Source: Caulobacter segnis | GTDB lineage: Bacteria > Pseudomonadota > Alphaproteobacteria > Caulobacterales > Caulobacteraceae | Assembly (NCBI RefSeq): GCF_019931575.1 | Contig: NZ_CP082923.1 | Location: 186,001 to 250,000, forward strand | Length of the DNA: 64,000 nt | Direction of reading: 5' to 3' | Part shown: positions 52,870 to 60,680 of the stretch, piece by piece | Position numbering within the stretch: the stretch's first letter is position 1 | Layout of the letters: each line of letters opens with the position of its first letter | The notes under the pieces: model-generated | Seen by the model: only the letters and a program-made list of their open reading frames with translations | Databases searched by the model: none | Told to the model about the DNA's origin: nothing | Position numbers and translations under genes: made by a program

Positions 52870-54441
52870 TCATGGGCGCCTGGGACGCGGCGGCAGGCCG
52901 GTGATCGGGTCGCGGGGCAGGGGCGCGAAGCCCTCGGCGACGAACAGGTCGATCCGGCGCGAGCGTTTCCTGTCCAGGCGCACGCGGGCGATCTGCAGGC
53001 CGGAATGGGCTTTGAAGTCCTGCTCGATCTCGGGGCGATAGCCGCCTTCCAGGCTGACGATCAGGGCGCGGCGGCCGTAGTGGGCGTCCAGCGGCGCCGA
53101 GGTCTCGGCCTGGTTCTGCGGATGGGCCTCGTGCACCCACATGCGCAGCGGCGGCGCGCCGGGCTGGCCGAAATAGTCGCGGCCGTAGTAGGCGGCGGCG
53201 TTGTAGACGAAGCGGTCGTCCATGGCGACGGCGCTGAGCTCGCCGCGCAGGGCCTGCTCCTCGCGGGACCGCTCGATGATGGCCTGGACGGTCTGGTCCC
53301 AGCCGCGAACGCGCTTGAAGCCGTTCGACAGGCCCGTCGCATCCGCCACCTTGGGGCTGATCATGCAGGCGACGAAGAAGAGGGCGAACAGGGCCTGGAA
53401 GGCCAGGCCGCCGATCAGCCAGCGGCGGGCGTTCCAGCGTAGCAGCCAGCCTGCGGCCAGCACCGAGCCGGCCACGAAGGCCGCGCCGGCCCAGTTGGCG
53501 TTGGCGCGCGAGACGAAGGCCTCGCCGGCCACGATGATCAGCGGCGGCGCGGCGAAGCACAGCAGCAAGAGGTCGGGCGAGGCCAGCTTCCGCTTCACGC
53601 CCAGCCAGATCGACCCGCCCAGCAGCACCGCGAACGGCACGGGGCCGAACACGCCGAACTGCGAGCCGACGAACTCGATCAGCTCACGGAAGTTGAACAG
53701 GGTGTGCGCGCCCCAGTTGGCGTTCGAAGCCGTGTGCTTGACCGTCGAGAACTGGTGGCTGGCGTTCCAGGCGAAGTTCGGGGCCAGGGTCAAAACGAAG
53801 GCCGTGATGAACAGCACGATGGCGGCGGGGCACCAGCGCTTGCGGGCCTCCTTCGAGATCAGCGCGTGCAGAACGATGCTGCCCAGGGCGTAGATCGCCG
53901 CATACTTCGACAGGAAGGCCAAGCCCAGGGCCACGCCCATGCCCAGGGCGACGAAGTAGCGGCGCGGCGCGTACGCGGTGGCCAGGTCGACATAGGCCCA
54001 GATCGTCAGGGCCAGGAAGAACAGCAGCGGCGCGTCGGTGGCGACCAGGCCCGACGACAGCACCACGCCCGGCATCAGGCTGTAGATCGCCGCCGCCACC
54101 AGTCCGCTCCAGCCGCCGTAGAGGGTTCGGGCGATGCGGTGAATCACCAGGGCCGCGCCGGCGTGCAGGATCAGGGCGGACAGGCGCACCCACGGCTCGG
54201 CGTCGCCGCCGATCTTGGTGGTCAGCCAGATCAGCCAGGCGATCATCGGCGGCTTGGAGAAGTAGCCGAACGCCAGCTCGCGCGACCACAGCCAGTACTG
54301 CGCCTCGTCCGGGTACAGCTCCAGGGGCGTCGTGAACAGGGCGATCAGCCGTATGATCGTCAGTCCCGCGACCATCAGCAGCGTCAGCCGCCAGGCGCGT
54401 TCCTCGACCGAATATTTCAGAGATTCGTGAGCGGCTTGCAT
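52870..54441 (-). CDS. Glycosyltransferase family 39 (ArnT/PMT-like) membrane protein
   Basis: The 523-residue protein has about ten hydrophobic helices. It shows the PMT_2 catalytic loop signature TTPLELYPDEAQYWLWSREL, with the acidic DE pair after TM1, and YFSKPPMIAWLIWL. Such enzymes use lipid-linked sugars to glycosylate lipid A, other lipids or proteins on the periplasmic side. The C-terminal 100 residues form a soluble domain. No lipid-linked sugar biosynthesis gene is adjacent. It is divergent from a TonB receptor gene. Confidence 0.88.
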   Translation of the reverse strand: MQAAHESLKYSVEERAWRLTLLMVAGLTIIRLIALFTTPLELYPDEAQYWLWSRELAFGYFSKPPMIAWLIWLTTKIGGDAEPWVRLSALILHAGAALVIHRIARTLYGGWSGLVAAAIYSLMPGVVLSSGLVATDAPLLFFLALTIWAYVDLATAYAPRRYFVALGMGVALGLAFLSKYAAIYALGSIVLHALISKEARKRWCPAAIVLFITAFVLTLAPNFAWNASHQFSTVKHTASNANWGAHTLFNFRELIEFVGSQFGVFGPVPFAVLLGGSIWLGVKRKLASPDLLLLCFAAPPLIIVAGEAFVSRANANWAGAAFVAGSVLAAGWLLRWNARRWLIGGLAFQALFALFFVACMISPKVADATGLSNGFKRVRGWDQTVQAIIERSREEQALRGELSAVAMDDRFVYNAAAYYGRDYFGQPGAPPLRMWVHEAHPQNQAETSAPLDAHYGRRALIVSLEGGYRPEIEQDFKAHSGLQIARVRLDRKRSRRIDLFVAEGFAPLPRDPITGLPPRPRRP

Positions 54442-54630
54442 GACGCCTAATTAGCCAAGTAAGAAAAAACTGACCAATTGTTCCGCGTTAACGGGCCTTT
54501 ATGACAGTTTGCGGGCGGGCGTGGCCTTTCCGTCACCAAACCTTCTAAAACTTTCGTTAAACGGCCCCAACGACGCGGAACCATGCCGGTCATACGGCGG
54601 GCGTGTCGAAAAAATGAGGGGATCCTTCGA
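54442..54630 (+). promoter_or_regulatory. Regulatory region upstream of the large TonB-dependent receptor
   Basis: The 189-base spacer between divergent genes has A+T-rich patches (GTAAGAAAAAACTGACCAATTG, AAACCTTCTAAAACTTTCG when read in two parts) and TTAA half-sites near 54487 and 54558. No full CtrA site (TTAA-N7-TTAA) or Fur/Zur palindrome was found. A GAGGGG ribosome site lies 9 bases before ATG 54631. Confidence 0.4.
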
Positions 54631-57168
54631 ATGCGTATGAGAAATTTCGCCCTGGCTACGACCGCGCTGGTCGGTAGCCTGGTCGCCAGCAGCGCGGCCA
54701 TGGCCCAATCGTCGGGCACCACCGAAGTCGATAGGGTCGTCGTCACCGCGACCGGCCAGAAGTCGATCGACGGCGCCGTGGTCGCCGAGACCGCGCCGAA
54801 GTCGCGCTCGACCATCACCCAGGAATACATCGGCCGTCAGGCCGCCGGTCAGACGATCGTTCAGACGCTGAACAACGTCCCGGGCCTGAACTTCACCAAC
54901 AACGACCCGTACGGCAACAGCGGCGGCAACATCCGTCTGCGTGGCTTCGACGGTAACCGCATCTCGCTGACCTTCGACGGCATCCCGACGAACGACACCG
55001 GCAACTACGCTCTGTATTCGAACCAGCAGCTGGATCCGGAACTGATCGAGCGCGCCAACGTCACCACCGGCCAGACCGACGTCGACACCCCGACCATCTC
55101 GGCCACCGGCGGCGTGATCAACTACACCACCCTGAAGCCGACCCAGGACTTCGGCGTGACCGCCGACGCCTCGTACGGCAGCTTCAACTACCGTCGCTTC
55201 TTTGGTCTGATCCAGAGCGGCGAATTCGGCCCCTGGGGCACCAAGGCCTGGGCTTCGGCTTCGTACACCAAGTACGACAAGTTCAAGGGCGAGGGCGACC
55301 TCGAGAAGAAGCAGTTCAACGCCCGCATCTGGCAGGACATCGGCTCGAAGGGCGACTACATCGCCCTGTCGGCGCACTGGAACCTGAACCGCAACTTCAA
55401 CTACAACTACGCCCAGCTGGGCACCGCTGACGGCACGATCCTGCCGGAAACCGCGCAGTACGGCTGGGACTGGGACTACCGCAACAACACCACGGCCACG
55501 ACCGGCATCTACGACTGGATCAAGCCGACCGCCGTCGCCGGCTCGCGTGACGTCGACGCCAATGGCAGCAACTGGTGGGGCGGCCGCATCAACCCGTCGA
55601 ACACCGGCAACATCCGCCTGAAGTCGCGGTTCACGCTGACCGACAGCCTGATCTTCACGTTCGACCCGTCGTTCCAGTACGTGATGGCCAACGGCGGCAC
55701 CCAGCAGGTGTCGATCAACGAATACGACGCCAAGCTGGTCGGCACGGCCACCACGTTCGCCAGCTGTAAGGTCGGCACGATCTCGGCCACGAACCGCGGC
55801 GTCGACCTGAACGGCGACGGCGACTGCATGGACTCGGTCCGTTACATGTCGCCCTCGAACACCAACACCCGTCGCTACGGCCTGAACACCTCGCTGATCT
55901 GGCGCCTGAACGACGACAACACCTTCCGCCTGGCCTACACCTTCGACCGCGGCCGTCACCGTCAGACCTCGGAAGCCGGTTATGTCGATCAGTCGACCGG
56001 CTTCATGAAGAACTGGTTCGGCGGCAAGGAAACCTGGGGCGGTGATCGCATCGTCGGCGCCGATGGCGCCCTGCTGCGCTTCCGCGACCGCTTCTCGATC
56101 GCCGAGCTGCAGCAGATCGCCGTCGAGTACCGCGGCCGCTTCATGGACGACAAGCTGAACGTCACGATCGGCGTGCAGCACAAGGAGTTCAGCCGCGAGC
56201 TGAACCAGTACTGCTACACCTCGAACGGCACCAGCACCGTGCTCTGCACCACCCAGGCGCCGAACGCTCCGCTGGCCAACGGCAACGTGACCTTCGGCAC
56301 GTCGACGACCCAGTACATCGCGCCGTTCGCCTACAACGCCAAGGTCAAGAAGACCCTGCCGAACGTGGGCGTGTCGTATAACCTCGACAGCCACAACTCG
56401 TTCTACGGCAGCTACTCGGAGCAGATCTCGGCTCTGCGTACGGACAGCTACTACACCGTCCAGCGCCAGGCCGACGGCTCGATCGCCTCGCTGAGCGCCA
56501 AGCCGGAAGCCACCAAGACCGGTGAAGTGGGCTGGCGCTTCAACGCCCAAGGCTACTACGCCACGGTCAGCGCCTATAAGACGCAGTTCAAGAACCGCGT
56601 CGTCAGCACCTATGACCCCGACAGCGACACCTACCGCGAACGCAACGTGGGTTCGGTCGATATCAAGGGTCTGGAAGGTCAAGTCGGCGGCCGCATCACG
56701 CCGGAACTGTCGGTGGCCGCCTCGGCGACCTACACCGACGCCAAGTACCAAGACCCGCTCCTGGTCGTGAAGCCGAACGTCTACGCGCCGATCAACGGCA
56801 AGCAGCTGGTCGAAACCCCGAAGGTCATGTTCGGCGGCCGGATCAACTACGAAGAAGGTCCGTTCTCGATCGGCATCCAGGGCAAGTACACCGGCAAGCG
56901 CTACGCCACCGACATGAACGACCTGGCCGTCGACGGCTACGCCCTGTTCGACCTGGACATGCGCTACAAGCTCGACGCCGTCCTGAAGAACTCCTACGTC
57001 CAGCTGAACGTCTGGAACATCTTCGACAAGGAATACTACGGCAGCCTGGGCACCCAGGTGACGGCCGCCTCGGCCGCCACCAAGACCCTGTACGGCATCA
57101 CCAACCAGCCCTACGGCTACATTGGTGCGCCGCGCACGGCTCAGGTGACGTTCCGCGTCGACTTCTAA
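54631..57168 (+). CDS. TonB-dependent receptor, 845 residues
   Basis: The protein has a signal peptide (ALATTALVGSLVASSAAMAQ), a TonB-box-like TEVDRVVVTAT, a plug domain (IVQTLNNVPGLNFTNNDPYG, NIRLRGFDGNRISLTFDGIP, PTISATGGVINYTT) and a 22-strand barrel ending in TAQVTFRVDF with terminal Phe. Energised by TonB-ExbBD, it imports a scarce large ligand. The ligand cannot be named; there is no siderophore or sugar gene beside it. Codons are strongly biased to the common set, suggesting high expression. It is followed by a strong terminator. An ATG 48 bases upstream would lack a proper signal peptide. Confidence 0.92.
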   Translation: MRMRNFALATTALVGSLVASSAAMAQSSGTTEVDRVVVTATGQKSIDGAVVAETAPKSRSTITQEYIGRQAAGQTIVQTLNNVPGLNFTNNDPYGNSGGNIRLRGFDGNRISLTFDGIPTNDTGNYALYSNQQLDPELIERANVTTGQTDVDTPTISATGGVINYTTLKPTQDFGVTADASYGSFNYRRFFGLIQSGEFGPWGTKAWASASYTKYDKFKGEGDLEKKQFNARIWQDIGSKGDYIALSAHWNLNRNFNYNYAQLGTADGTILPETAQYGWDWDYRNNTTATTGIYDWIKPTAVAGSRDVDANGSNWWGGRINPSNTGNIRLKSRFTLTDSLIFTFDPSFQYVMANGGTQQVSINEYDAKLVGTATTFASCKVGTISATNRGVDLNGDGDCMDSVRYMSPSNTNTRRYGLNTSLIWRLNDDNTFRLAYTFDRGRHRQTSEAGYVDQSTGFMKNWFGGKETWGGDRIVGADGALLRFRDRFSIAELQQIAVEYRGRFMDDKLNVTIGVQHKEFSRELNQYCYTSNGTSTVLCTTQAPNAPLANGNVTFGTSTTQYIAPFAYNAKVKKTLPNVGVSYNLDSHNSFYGSYSEQISALRTDSYYTVQRQADGSIASLSAKPEATKTGEVGWRFNAQGYYATVSAYKTQFKNRVVSTYDPDSDTYRERNVGSVDIKGLEGQVGGRITPELSVAASATYTDAKYQDPLLVVKPNVYAPINGKQLVETPKVMFGGRINYEEGPFSIGIQGKYTGKRYATDMNDLAVDGYALFDLDMRYKLDAVLKNSYVQLNVWNIFDKEYYGSLGTQVTAASAATKTLYGITNQPYGYIGAPRTAQVTFRVDF

Positions 57169-57198
57169 GCCACGCAAGCTTCCCGTCAGGGAGAGAGG

Positions 57199-57231
57199 GG
57201 GCGGTCCGGTTTCGGGCCGCCCTTTTTCTTT
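57199..57231 (+). terminator. Rho-independent terminator after the large TonB receptor
   Basis: 9-bp stem GGGCGGTCC (57199-57207) / GGGCCGCCC (57214-57222), one U-G pair, GGTTTC loop, followed by TTTTTCTTT. Confidence 0.92.
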
Positions 57232-57318
57232 GTCATTTTCGTTTGCTAACTAGGCGGCGCTTGACCTCGCGCCACCGAGGGGCCATCTGCGCCCCCTTCG
57301 TTTTCATTGGGCCTCCAA

Positions 57319-58326
57319 ATGACCGTGATCGTCCCCGCCGAGTGGGCTCCGCACCGCGCCATGTGGGTGGGTTTCCCCAGCCATGCCGAGCTTTGGCAGG
57401 AAGACCTGGAGCAGGCGCAAGCTGAAGTGGCCGCCCTGGCCCGCGCCCTGGCTGGCCCGGGCGGCGAGCGTGTGCGTCTGATGGTGGTCGGCGATGAGGC
57501 CGAGGCCGCCGCCCGCGCGCTGCTGTCCGACACGAGCGTCGAGATCGTCCGGGGCCAGTTCGGCGACATCTGGCTGCGCGACACCGGCCCGATCTTCGTC
57601 GACGCCGACGGGGCCGCCAGCGCCGCTGGTTTCCAGTTCAATGGCTGGGGCGGCAAGTACAGCCTGGAAGGCGATGACATCGTCGCCGAGCAGATCGCCG
57701 CCGCCTCGGGCGCGCCGCTGGTCCGCAACGGCTTCATCCTGGAGGGCGGCGCCCTGGACCACGACGGCCTGGGTACGATCCTGACCACCCGCCAGTGCCT
57801 GCTGAACGCCAACCGCAACGCCGGCTGGGACGAGGCCTCGGCCACGTCCGCCCTCGCTGACGCCCTGGGCGCCAGGAAGGTGCTGTGGCTGGGCGATGGC
57901 TTGCTCAACGACCATACCGATGGCCACGTCGACAACCTGGCCCGCTTCGTCGCGCCGGGCGTCGTCGCCTGCCCGATGGCCTATGGCGCCGACGATCCGA
58001 ATGCGGAGGTCTACGCTGAGACCGCCAAGCTGCTGGCCGGCATGACCGACGCGCGCGGTTCGCCGCTGCAGGTCGCCCGCATTCCCTCGCCGGGCAAGAT
58101 CCTGGACGAGGACGGCGAGCCGATCCCGGCCTCGCACATGAACTTCCTGATCGCCAACGAGGCGGTCATCGTGCCGATCTACGCCGAGGAGTCGGGCGCC
58201 TTCGCCGTCGAGGTGATCAAGGGTCTGTTCCCCGAGCGCCAGGTCATCGGCCTGCCGTCCACCGCCATCCTGACCGGCGGCGGTTCGTTCCACTGCATCA
58301 GCCAGCAAGAGCCGGAGACCGCCTGA
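57319..58326 (+). CDS. aguA: Agmatine deiminase
   Basis: The 335-residue protein is a peptidylarginine-deiminase-fold enzyme: PAEWAPHRAMWVGFPSHAEL at the N-terminus, IWLRDTGPIFV, FNGWGGKY, ILEGGALDHDGLGTILTT, LNDHTDGHVDNLARFV, and the catalytic Cys in TGGGSFHCISQQ (residue 326). It converts agmatine to N-carbamoylputrescine. The following gene encodes the next enzyme and overlaps it by TGATG. Together they give putrescine from arginine-derived agmatine. Confidence 0.95.
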   Translation: MTVIVPAEWAPHRAMWVGFPSHAELWQEDLEQAQAEVAALARALAGPGGERVRLMVVGDEAEAAARALLSDTSVEIVRGQFGDIWLRDTGPIFVDADGAASAAGFQFNGWGGKYSLEGDDIVAEQIAAASGAPLVRNGFILEGGALDHDGLGTILTTRQCLLNANRNAGWDEASATSALADALGARKVLWLGDGLLNDHTDGHVDNLARFVAPGVVACPMAYGADDPNAEVYAETAKLLAGMTDARGSPLQVARIPSPGKILDEDGEPIPASHMNFLIANEAVIVPIYAEESGAFAVEVIKGLFPERQVIGLPSTAILTGGGSFHCISQQEPETA

Positions 58327-59204
58327 TGGCCCGCACGCTCAGCGTCGCCGCGATCCAGACCTCGTACGGCATGGATCTGCAGGCCAACATCAAGAAGACC
58401 GAGGGCTTCATCCGCGAGGCCGCGTCCAAGGGCGCCCAGGTCATCCTGCCGTCCGAGCTGTTCCAGGGGCCGTACTTCTGCGTCGCCCAGGAGGAGCGCT
58501 GGTTCGCCGAGGCCCATCCGTGGCGCGAGCATCCGGTGGTCAAGGCCATCGCGCCGCTGGCCGGCGAACTGGGCGTGGTGATCCCGATCTCGATCTTCGA
58601 GCGCGAGGGCCCGCACTACTTCAACAGCCTGGTGATGGCCGACGCCGACGGTTCGCTGCTGGGGCTCTATCGCAAGAGCCACATCCCCGATGGTCCCGGC
58701 TACATGGAGAAGTACTACTTCCGGCCCGGCGACACCGGCTTCAAGGTCTGGGACACGCGCTTTGGCCGCCTCGGCGTTGGCATCTGCTGGGACCAGTGGT
58801 ACCCGGAGGCCGCCCGCGCCATGGCGCTGATGGGCGCCGAGGCGCTGTTCTACCCGACCGCCATCGGCAGCGAGCCGCACGACCCCAGCCTCGACACCGC
58901 CCTGCCGTGGCGGCGGGCCATGCAGGGCCACGCCGTCTCGAACGTCATTCCGGTGATCGGCGCCAACCGCATCGGCTTCGAGCCGTGGGACGGCTATCCG
59001 AACGGCGGCCAGACCTTCTATGGCTCGAGCTTCATCGCCGACCATCGCGGCGACCTGGTCAGCGAGCTGGGCCGCGCCGACGAGGGTCTGGTCAACGCGA
59101 CCTTCGACCTGGACTTCCTGACGACGCACCGCGCCGCCTGGGGCTTCTTCCGCGATCGCCGGCCGGAGTTCTACCAGGCCCTGGCCAGCGGCCGGCCTGC
59201 ATGA
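58326..59204 (+). CDS. aguB: N-carbamoylputrescine amidase
   Basis: The 292-residue nitrilase-fold hydrolase has the catalytic triad Glu (VILPSELFQG, residue 44), Lys (LYRKSHIPDG, residue 117) and Cys (GVGICWDQWYPE, residue 154), with the carbamoylputrescine-type loop PGYMEKYYFRPGDTGF. It splits N-carbamoylputrescine into putrescine, CO2 and ammonia. Its ATG overlaps the aguA stop, and the next gene overlaps its own stop by ATGA, so three genes are coupled. Confidence 0.95.
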   Translation: MARTLSVAAIQTSYGMDLQANIKKTEGFIREAASKGAQVILPSELFQGPYFCVAQEERWFAEAHPWREHPVVKAIAPLAGELGVVIPISIFEREGPHYFNSLVMADADGSLLGLYRKSHIPDGPGYMEKYYFRPGDTGFKVWDTRFGRLGVGICWDQWYPEAARAMALMGAEALFYPTAIGSEPHDPSLDTALPWRRAMQGHAVSNVIPVIGANRIGFEPWDGYPNGGQTFYGSSFIADHRGDLVSELGRADEGLVNATFDLDFLTTHRAAWGFFRDRRPEFYQALASGRPA

Positions 59205-59731
59205 TCGGAACTGACCGCCTGGTGCTGCGACCGGCGGTCGACGCCGATCGGGACGCCATTGCCCAGCTCAACGCCCATCCCGAGGTGGGCGCCTGGCTGG
59301 GCGGCGTGCGAAGCCGCGCCGAGAGCGACGCCTTCGTCGACCGCGTGCAGGCGCACGACCTGGAGCACGGCTTCGGGTTCTGGGTGGTCGAGCGCCAGGC
59401 CGACAACCGGGTGATCGGCATGACCGGCGTCTGGTGGGTTCCGCCCGAGATGGACATGCCGAACACGGTCGAGATCGGCTGGCGCTTCCATCCCGACGCC
59501 TGGGGCCAGGGCTACGCCACCGAGGCGGCCAAGGCGGCGCTGGCCTACGGCTTCGAGACGCTGAAGCTGCCGGAGATCATCGCCTTCACGGCGCGCACGA
59601 ACCTGGCCTCGCAGGCGGTGATGCGACGGATCGGCATGGCGCACGAGCCCGCCCGCGATTTCGATCATCCGGGCCTGGCGCAGGATCATCCGCTGCGCCA
59701 GCACGTGGTGTTCGTGGCGCGGCCCGCCTAG
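59201..59731 (+). CDS. GNAT acetyltransferase (RimJ/RimL-type) coupled to the agu genes
   Basis: The 176-residue protein starts IGTDRLVLRPAVDADRDAIA, the RimJ/L-type acetyltransferase opening, and has the acetyl-CoA loop WRFHPDAWGQGYATEAAKAA with FTARTNLASQAVMRRIGMA. It could acetylate a protein N-terminus, or given its coupling to aguA-aguB, a polyamine; RimL-like and SpeG-like acetyltransferases share this fold. The stop is interlocked in CTAG with the phosphatase gene. Confidence 0.88.
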   Translation: MIGTDRLVLRPAVDADRDAIAQLNAHPEVGAWLGGVRSRAESDAFVDRVQAHDLEHGFGFWVVERQADNRVIGMTGVWWVPPEMDMPNTVEIGWRFHPDAWGQGYATEAAKAALAYGFETLKLPEIIAFTARTNLASQAVMRRIGMAHEPARDFDHPGLAQDHPLRQHVVFVARPA

Positions 59732-60534
59732 GCGCCGCAGCCCTCCGGCGCGCCCTTGGCCTTCGAAGCCGCCACCTCCGCCCGCGCCTTGGCCAGATCG
59801 CTCAGGAAGCCCGGATCGTCGTGCAGCCGGGTGACCAGGGCCGAGCCCAGATAGCGGCCGGCCTCGACGTCGCTCTGGAAGTGGACGCCGCAGACGATGC
59901 GGCTGTCGCCGAACGCCTTGCCGCGCGCCAGGATGGGGCTGGCCTTGTCGGGGACCAGCTCGGCGATCACCGAGGCCCAGGCCCAGCCGATCAGGCCGTG
60001 GCCGGACGGGTAGGAGCCGTCGGTGTTGATCCAGTCCTCGCGGGGCACGCAGATCGGCGCGGTGTTGCCGACCGGGGGGCGGGGACGCTGGAAGGCGGCC
60101 TTGGCCGGCTGGTAGATCTTGGCCGCGTCGTCGGTCATGCGCAGCAGCATGTTGGCCAGGGTCGGGGTCGCCTCGGCGCTGAGGGTCACGCCGGCCGCGC
60201 ACGAGAAGCTCTTCAGGCCGTTCTTGCCCGAGAGGTCGGCGTCGGCGATCGCCCGGCTCCAGGCCTCGGTGTTCGCCAGCTTGCGGGTCTCGTCGAACTG
60301 GGCGCGCTCGGCCTTGCCCCGCGGCGAGTCCGGGGCGGGCGGCGGGCCGATGATGGTCGTGGCGACGATGCCGCCGTCGCCGCCCAGATAGCCCGGCGGC
60401 GGCTTCACCCAGCCGGCCGATGGCGCGGTGGTGGCCACGGCCGCCGGCTTGGCCGGCGGCGCGCGCAGGCCATCGGCCGAGCAGCCGACGAGGACCAGGC
60501 CGGAGACAGCGGCGATGAGCACGAAACGGGTCAT
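59728..60534 (-). CDS. PAP2/class A acid phosphatase lipoprotein
   Basis: The 268-residue product has a lipoprotein signal with lipobox LVGC (MTRFVLIAAVSGLVLVGC) and the three-part PAP2 site: KAAFQRPRPP (K-x6-RP-like), GSYPSGHGLIGWAWASVI (SGH), and GDSRIVCGVHFQSDVEAGRY (SR-x5-H-x3-D). The arrangement matches class A non-specific acid phosphatases of the periplasm. In-frame starts before ATG 60534 are not needed. It diverges from the ZnuD-like receptor gene across the Zur-like palindrome. Confidence 0.9.
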   Translation of the reverse strand: MTRFVLIAAVSGLVLVGCSADGLRAPPAKPAAVATTAPSAGWVKPPPGYLGGDGGIVATTIIGPPPAPDSPRGKAERAQFDETRKLANTEAWSRAIADADLSGKNGLKSFSCAAGVTLSAEATPTLANMLLRMTDDAAKIYQPAKAAFQRPRPPVGNTAPICVPREDWINTDGSYPSGHGLIGWAWASVIAELVPDKASPILARGKAFGDSRIVCGVHFQSDVEAGRYLGSALVTRLHDDPGFLSDLAKARAEVAASKAKGAPEGCGA

Positions 60535-60600
60535 GGAATGCGTCCCTGAGGTCATCCGCCCACAGAGAGCGGGGAAGTTCATGCGTCAAGAGAAAGCGGA

Positions 60601-60629
60601 TTGACGAATGGATATGTTATTTCATAACA
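60601..60629 (+). promoter_or_regulatory. Putative promoter with Zur-type operator
   Basis: TGTTAT-TTC-ATAACA (60615-60629) is a perfect 6-bp dyad around 3 bases and resembles the proteobacterial Zur box (TGTTATNNNATAACA core). It overlaps a candidate promoter: -35 TTGACG (60601-60606) and, 16 bases on, -10 CATAAC (60623-60628). Zn-loaded Zur bound here would block the ZnuD-like receptor gene and perhaps the divergent phosphatase. Confidence 0.75.
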
Positions 60630-60680
60630 CTCCATCACGACCGCTCCCCCGGTCAAGTTTCATCGGTTCCAGAGACCCCC

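Noticed and set aside
54480..54570. CtrA-type sites upstream of the large TonB receptor
   Set aside because: Only isolated TTAA half-sites; no TTAA-N7-TTAA pair.
54499..57177. 892-codon minus-strand frame opposite the large TonB receptor
   Set aside because: It is a shadow of a strongly biased GC-rich gene; its composition (Val/Gly/Arg/Asp) and lack of motifs do not fit a protein.
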